A stretch of 32,537 nt of DNA. Source: Acidimicrobiaceae bacterium (GTDB taxonomy: Bacteria; Actinomycetota; Acidimicrobiia; Acidimicrobiales; Bog-793). Of the stretch, positions 30,705 to 32,537 are shown one piece after another. The stretch covers positions 1 to 32,537 of the forward strand of contig DAHUXW010000008.1 in assembly GCA_027306925.1 (NCBI GenBank). Reading direction: 5' to 3'. The notes beneath the pieces were generated by a model that saw only the letters and a list, made by a program, of their open reading frames with translations, was not told the DNA's origin and searched no databases. A program made the position numbers and the translations under genes. Every line of letters starts with the position of its first letter. Within the stretch, counting starts at the first letter, position 1.

Positions 30705-30850
30705 GTCGGCCTCCTTCGCCGCCCCGGTGCCGGCGCTCCGGGCGTCCGGGCAGACTACCGGCACGTGCTCCGATGGTCCACGCTCGAGGTACACCCGAGC
30801 GGGCCGGCCGGCTCAGAGCCGTCCCTTCGCCGGAACGCGACGTAGAGCAC

Positions 30851-30895
30851 GCCTGCGCCTGCGCCTGCGCCTGCGCCTGCGCCTGCGCCTGCGCC
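30851..30895. repeat. Hexanucleotide microsatellite, 7.5 copies of GCCTGC
   Basis: A perfect (GCCTGC)7 plus GCC lies inside corA, where it encodes alternating Gly-Ala on the minus strand in place of the second membrane helix. Because the unit is 6 bp, changes in copy number would lengthen or shorten the segment without shifting frame. Confidence 0.95.
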
Positions 30896-31049
30896 GATGA
30901 GCCCGCTCGAGGTCGCGAGCCCCCACGGCTTCGCGAGTCCCGGATACGGAAGGTTCTGTCCGTAGGAGCCGGTGATCGCGGTCGGGACCGCGATGATCGC
31001 GGCCCAGCTCGTCACCTTCTCCACGATGAGGTTCATCCGGTTGCCCTGG

Positions 31050-31077
31050 ATCGTGAGGTTCGTATCGTGATGTTCGT
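31050..31077. repeat. 14-bp imperfect tandem duplication causing the corA frameshift
   Basis: ATCGTGAGGTTCGT (31050-31063) is followed directly by ATCGTGATGTTCGT (31064-31077), differing at one base. CorA relatives have this segment once (ETNLTIQ). Removing either copy joins the two corA frames, so the duplication is the lesion. Confidence 0.9.
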
Positions 31078-31867
31078 CTCGAGGATCGAGGTCACGAGGT
31101 CGCGAAGCGACTCGGTCCACTCCGTCGACCGGAGCACGTGGTCGTAGACGTCCTGGTAGTAGGGCGCCATGGTCTCGTCGACCACGTGGAGGTCGCGACG
31201 GACCAGCGCGTTCACGACCTCGCGCATCGTTAGCACGGCTCGGCGCAACAGGACCAGGCTCTCGCGCAGCTCGAACGTGCGTCGCCGGACGGCCTCCGCC
31301 TCGCGGCGCCCCTCCTCGACCTGCAGGTCCTCGAGCGCCTCGATCGCGTCGTCGAGCTGCTGGACCGCCGCGAAATGACCGTCGACGACGACGTCGAGGA
31401 GCCCGTGGAGGAGGAACGCGACCCTGGCGAACGCGAGGTCCGGCGACGCGTCCCGGCGAGCGACGACCTGCTCGACGTCGAGACCCTCGTCCTTGCGCAC
31501 CGTGATGAGCGCGCGCCCGAGGACGAACACGGCGATCTCGCTCGACCGCAGCGTCGCTGCCGCGTCGTCGAACCCGATGCCGTACGCGCTGATGAACAGG
31601 TGGCTCGCGTAGCGGTCGAGCTTCGGGCATTGGCGCTCCTGGGTGGCGTCCTCGACCGCGAGCTCGTGCAGGCCGAACTCCTCGGACATCGCCTGCACCT
31701 GCGCCTCGTCTGGCCGGCAGAGGTCGAGCCACAAGATCGTGTCGGGCTCGGCGAGGTAGCCAGAGATGTGCGCGACGGCGAACGCCTCGAGATCGAGCGC
31801 GCCGGACCGGTGCAGGCGCGTGCGAGCCGCGGACGCACCGTAGACCGCGCGGCGGGTTCGACCGCGC

Positions 31868-32537
31868 GATGGCACAGATGCGGGTCAGGGACGACCGACC
31901 GAGGTCTCGGCCGCTCGCGTCGAGCGCCTGCACCGCGACGTGGTCGCCGAGGCTGGGCGCGGTCATGTCGGTCTCGAAGCCGGTGCGCCGCGCACGGCCG
32001 GCCACCTCGAGCTGCGAGGTACTCGGACACGTACGGCGTGGACCCCCAGCCGACGGGCACGTTCCCGTCCGGCAGGACCTGGAGGCTTCCCTGGCTCGAC
32101 GCAACGAACGTCGGGTCCGGAAGGTACTCCTCGAGTAACCGGGCGGTCATGGTCGTCGTGTCGAGCGCGAGCTTCAGTCCGCGAGAGCGCGTCTCGACCT
32201 GCGTCTCTCCCGCGCCGTCGTCGAAGCGCGTGATCACGCTGCCGGGATGGGCGCGCGCATCGTGCTGGAACGCGAACCTCCCGCGGGCGTCGACCTCGAA
32301 GCCGCTCTGCCTGCCGCCGACGCGCCACACGACGCGCCTGCCCGGCCGGCTGACCCGGTAGAGCGCCCAGGTGCGGCGCGACGAGATGAGCAGGTCCCCG
32401 TTGGGCAGGATGTCGATGGAGTCCACGTGGAAGAAGTCGCATGGGTCGGCGGCCGCGCCCGGCGCCGGGAGGTACGAGTCCGACAGCGGGACGTGGGCCG
32501 CGGCGCTCCACTCGAATCGGACCTCGCCCGTCGCGAT
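31868..32537 (-). pseudogene. Third ASST-family beta-propeller gene, internally deleted; 5' part beyond the window
   Basis: From the right edge the frame reads like the two intact relatives: CDFFHVDSIDILPNGDLLISSR, VVWRVGGRQSGFEV, FAFQHDARAHPGSVITRFDDG, and VPVGWGSTPYVSEYL ending at 32016. The next stretch of about 70 codons, including the SWNGAT...WQVLGG segment of both paralogues, is missing. Likeness resumes in a different frame at 32014 as LEVAGRARRTGFETDM and VAVQALDASGRDLGRSS, then the normal stop is absent and the text runs into corA. The start and signal peptide lie outside the window. The deletion with frameshift makes the product nonfunctional at its C-terminus. Confidence 0.8.

Larger units (their letters stand above)
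30755..31875 (-). pseudogene. corA: CorA-family Mg2+/Co2+ channel, frameshifted
   Basis: The N-terminal cytoplasmic part runs in one frame from GTG at 31875: ILWLDLCRPDE, EEFGLHELAVEDATQERQCPKLDRY, FLLHGLLDVVVDGHFAAVQQLDDAIEALED, then VTSILETNITI. There a 14-bp tandem duplication (31050-31077) shifts the frame. The C-terminus continues in another frame: DTNLTIQGNRMNLIVEKVTSWAAIIAVPTAITGSYGQNLPYPG, which holds the first membrane helix and the GxN-type pore motif as YGQN. The second helix is replaced by an Ala-Gly repeat, then VLYVAFRRRD. The usual short ending and stop are lost; the frame runs 22 codons further. In the frame as read, the product would stop before both membrane helices and could not conduct ions. 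Confidence 0.85.

Noticed and set aside
31020-31080. Programmed ribosomal frameshifting in corA
   Set aside because: There is no slippery heptamer or downstream structure of the usual kind at the joint. A 14-bp duplication explains the shift simply, and the gene's end is also abnormal.

Overview
The window is very GC-rich DNA with many GTG starts. It looks chromosomal and actinobacterial, probably from a deep-branching actinobacterium rather than a classical streptomycete or mycobacterium. Supporting signs are a CGAAC-N4-GTTCG LexA box in front of dnaE2, a mycothiol-type maleylpyruvate isomerase fold protein, an InhA-like enoyl-ACP reductase, a tRNA gene without an encoded CCA, and three genes whose start codon lies exactly 6 nt after a TANNNT -10 box (leaderless transcripts). 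The phylum call is inference; no rRNA or ribosomal protein gene is present.

Left part (1-10,060): the end of imuB and the whole of dnaE2 form an SOS mutagenesis cassette. A complete cydA-cydB-cydD-cydC operon follows, encoding cytochrome bd oxidase and its ABC assembly exporter. A stem-loop separates it from a convergent, cysteine-free Rrf2 regulator.

Middle left (10,700-13,560): a translationally coupled marR and mycothiol-dependent enzyme pair is divergent from a 14-TM DHA2 efflux pump. A perfect 17-bp palindrome lies between them and overlaps the pump start codon. This reads as an inducible detoxification and efflux module.

Middle (13,570-19,416): kdpFABC is preceded by a 27-codon membrane peptide gene that overlaps kdpF. 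It is followed by a coupled 59-codon ORF of unknown nature and a kdpE-type response regulator, with no kdpD sensor kinase between. Three helically phased GTTGAC repeats sit in the kdp leader. A small GNAT gene overlaps the end of kdpE tail to tail.

Middle right (19,466-27,074): two intact secreted arylsulfotransferase-like beta-propeller proteins are divergent (one Tat, one Sec-like). Next come an EAL-DICT protein with a degraded EAL metal site, a ribbon-helix-helix/SPFH pair divergent from a YbjQ-family protein and a small one-TM protein around a 12-bp palindrome, and a DUF1801 protein.

Right part (27,075-32,537): this is visibly eroding DNA interrupted by good genes. About 1.3 kb holds fragments of a RibD-C/dihydrofolate-reductase-like gene and a transposase, with small duplications. 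Then come an intact CPA2 antiporter, tRNA-Cys(GCA), and an intact fabI/inhA. Last are a corA broken by a 14-bp tandem duplication and carrying a hexanucleotide microsatellite in its last membrane segment, and a third arylsulfotransferase-like gene broken by an internal deletion and running off the window end.
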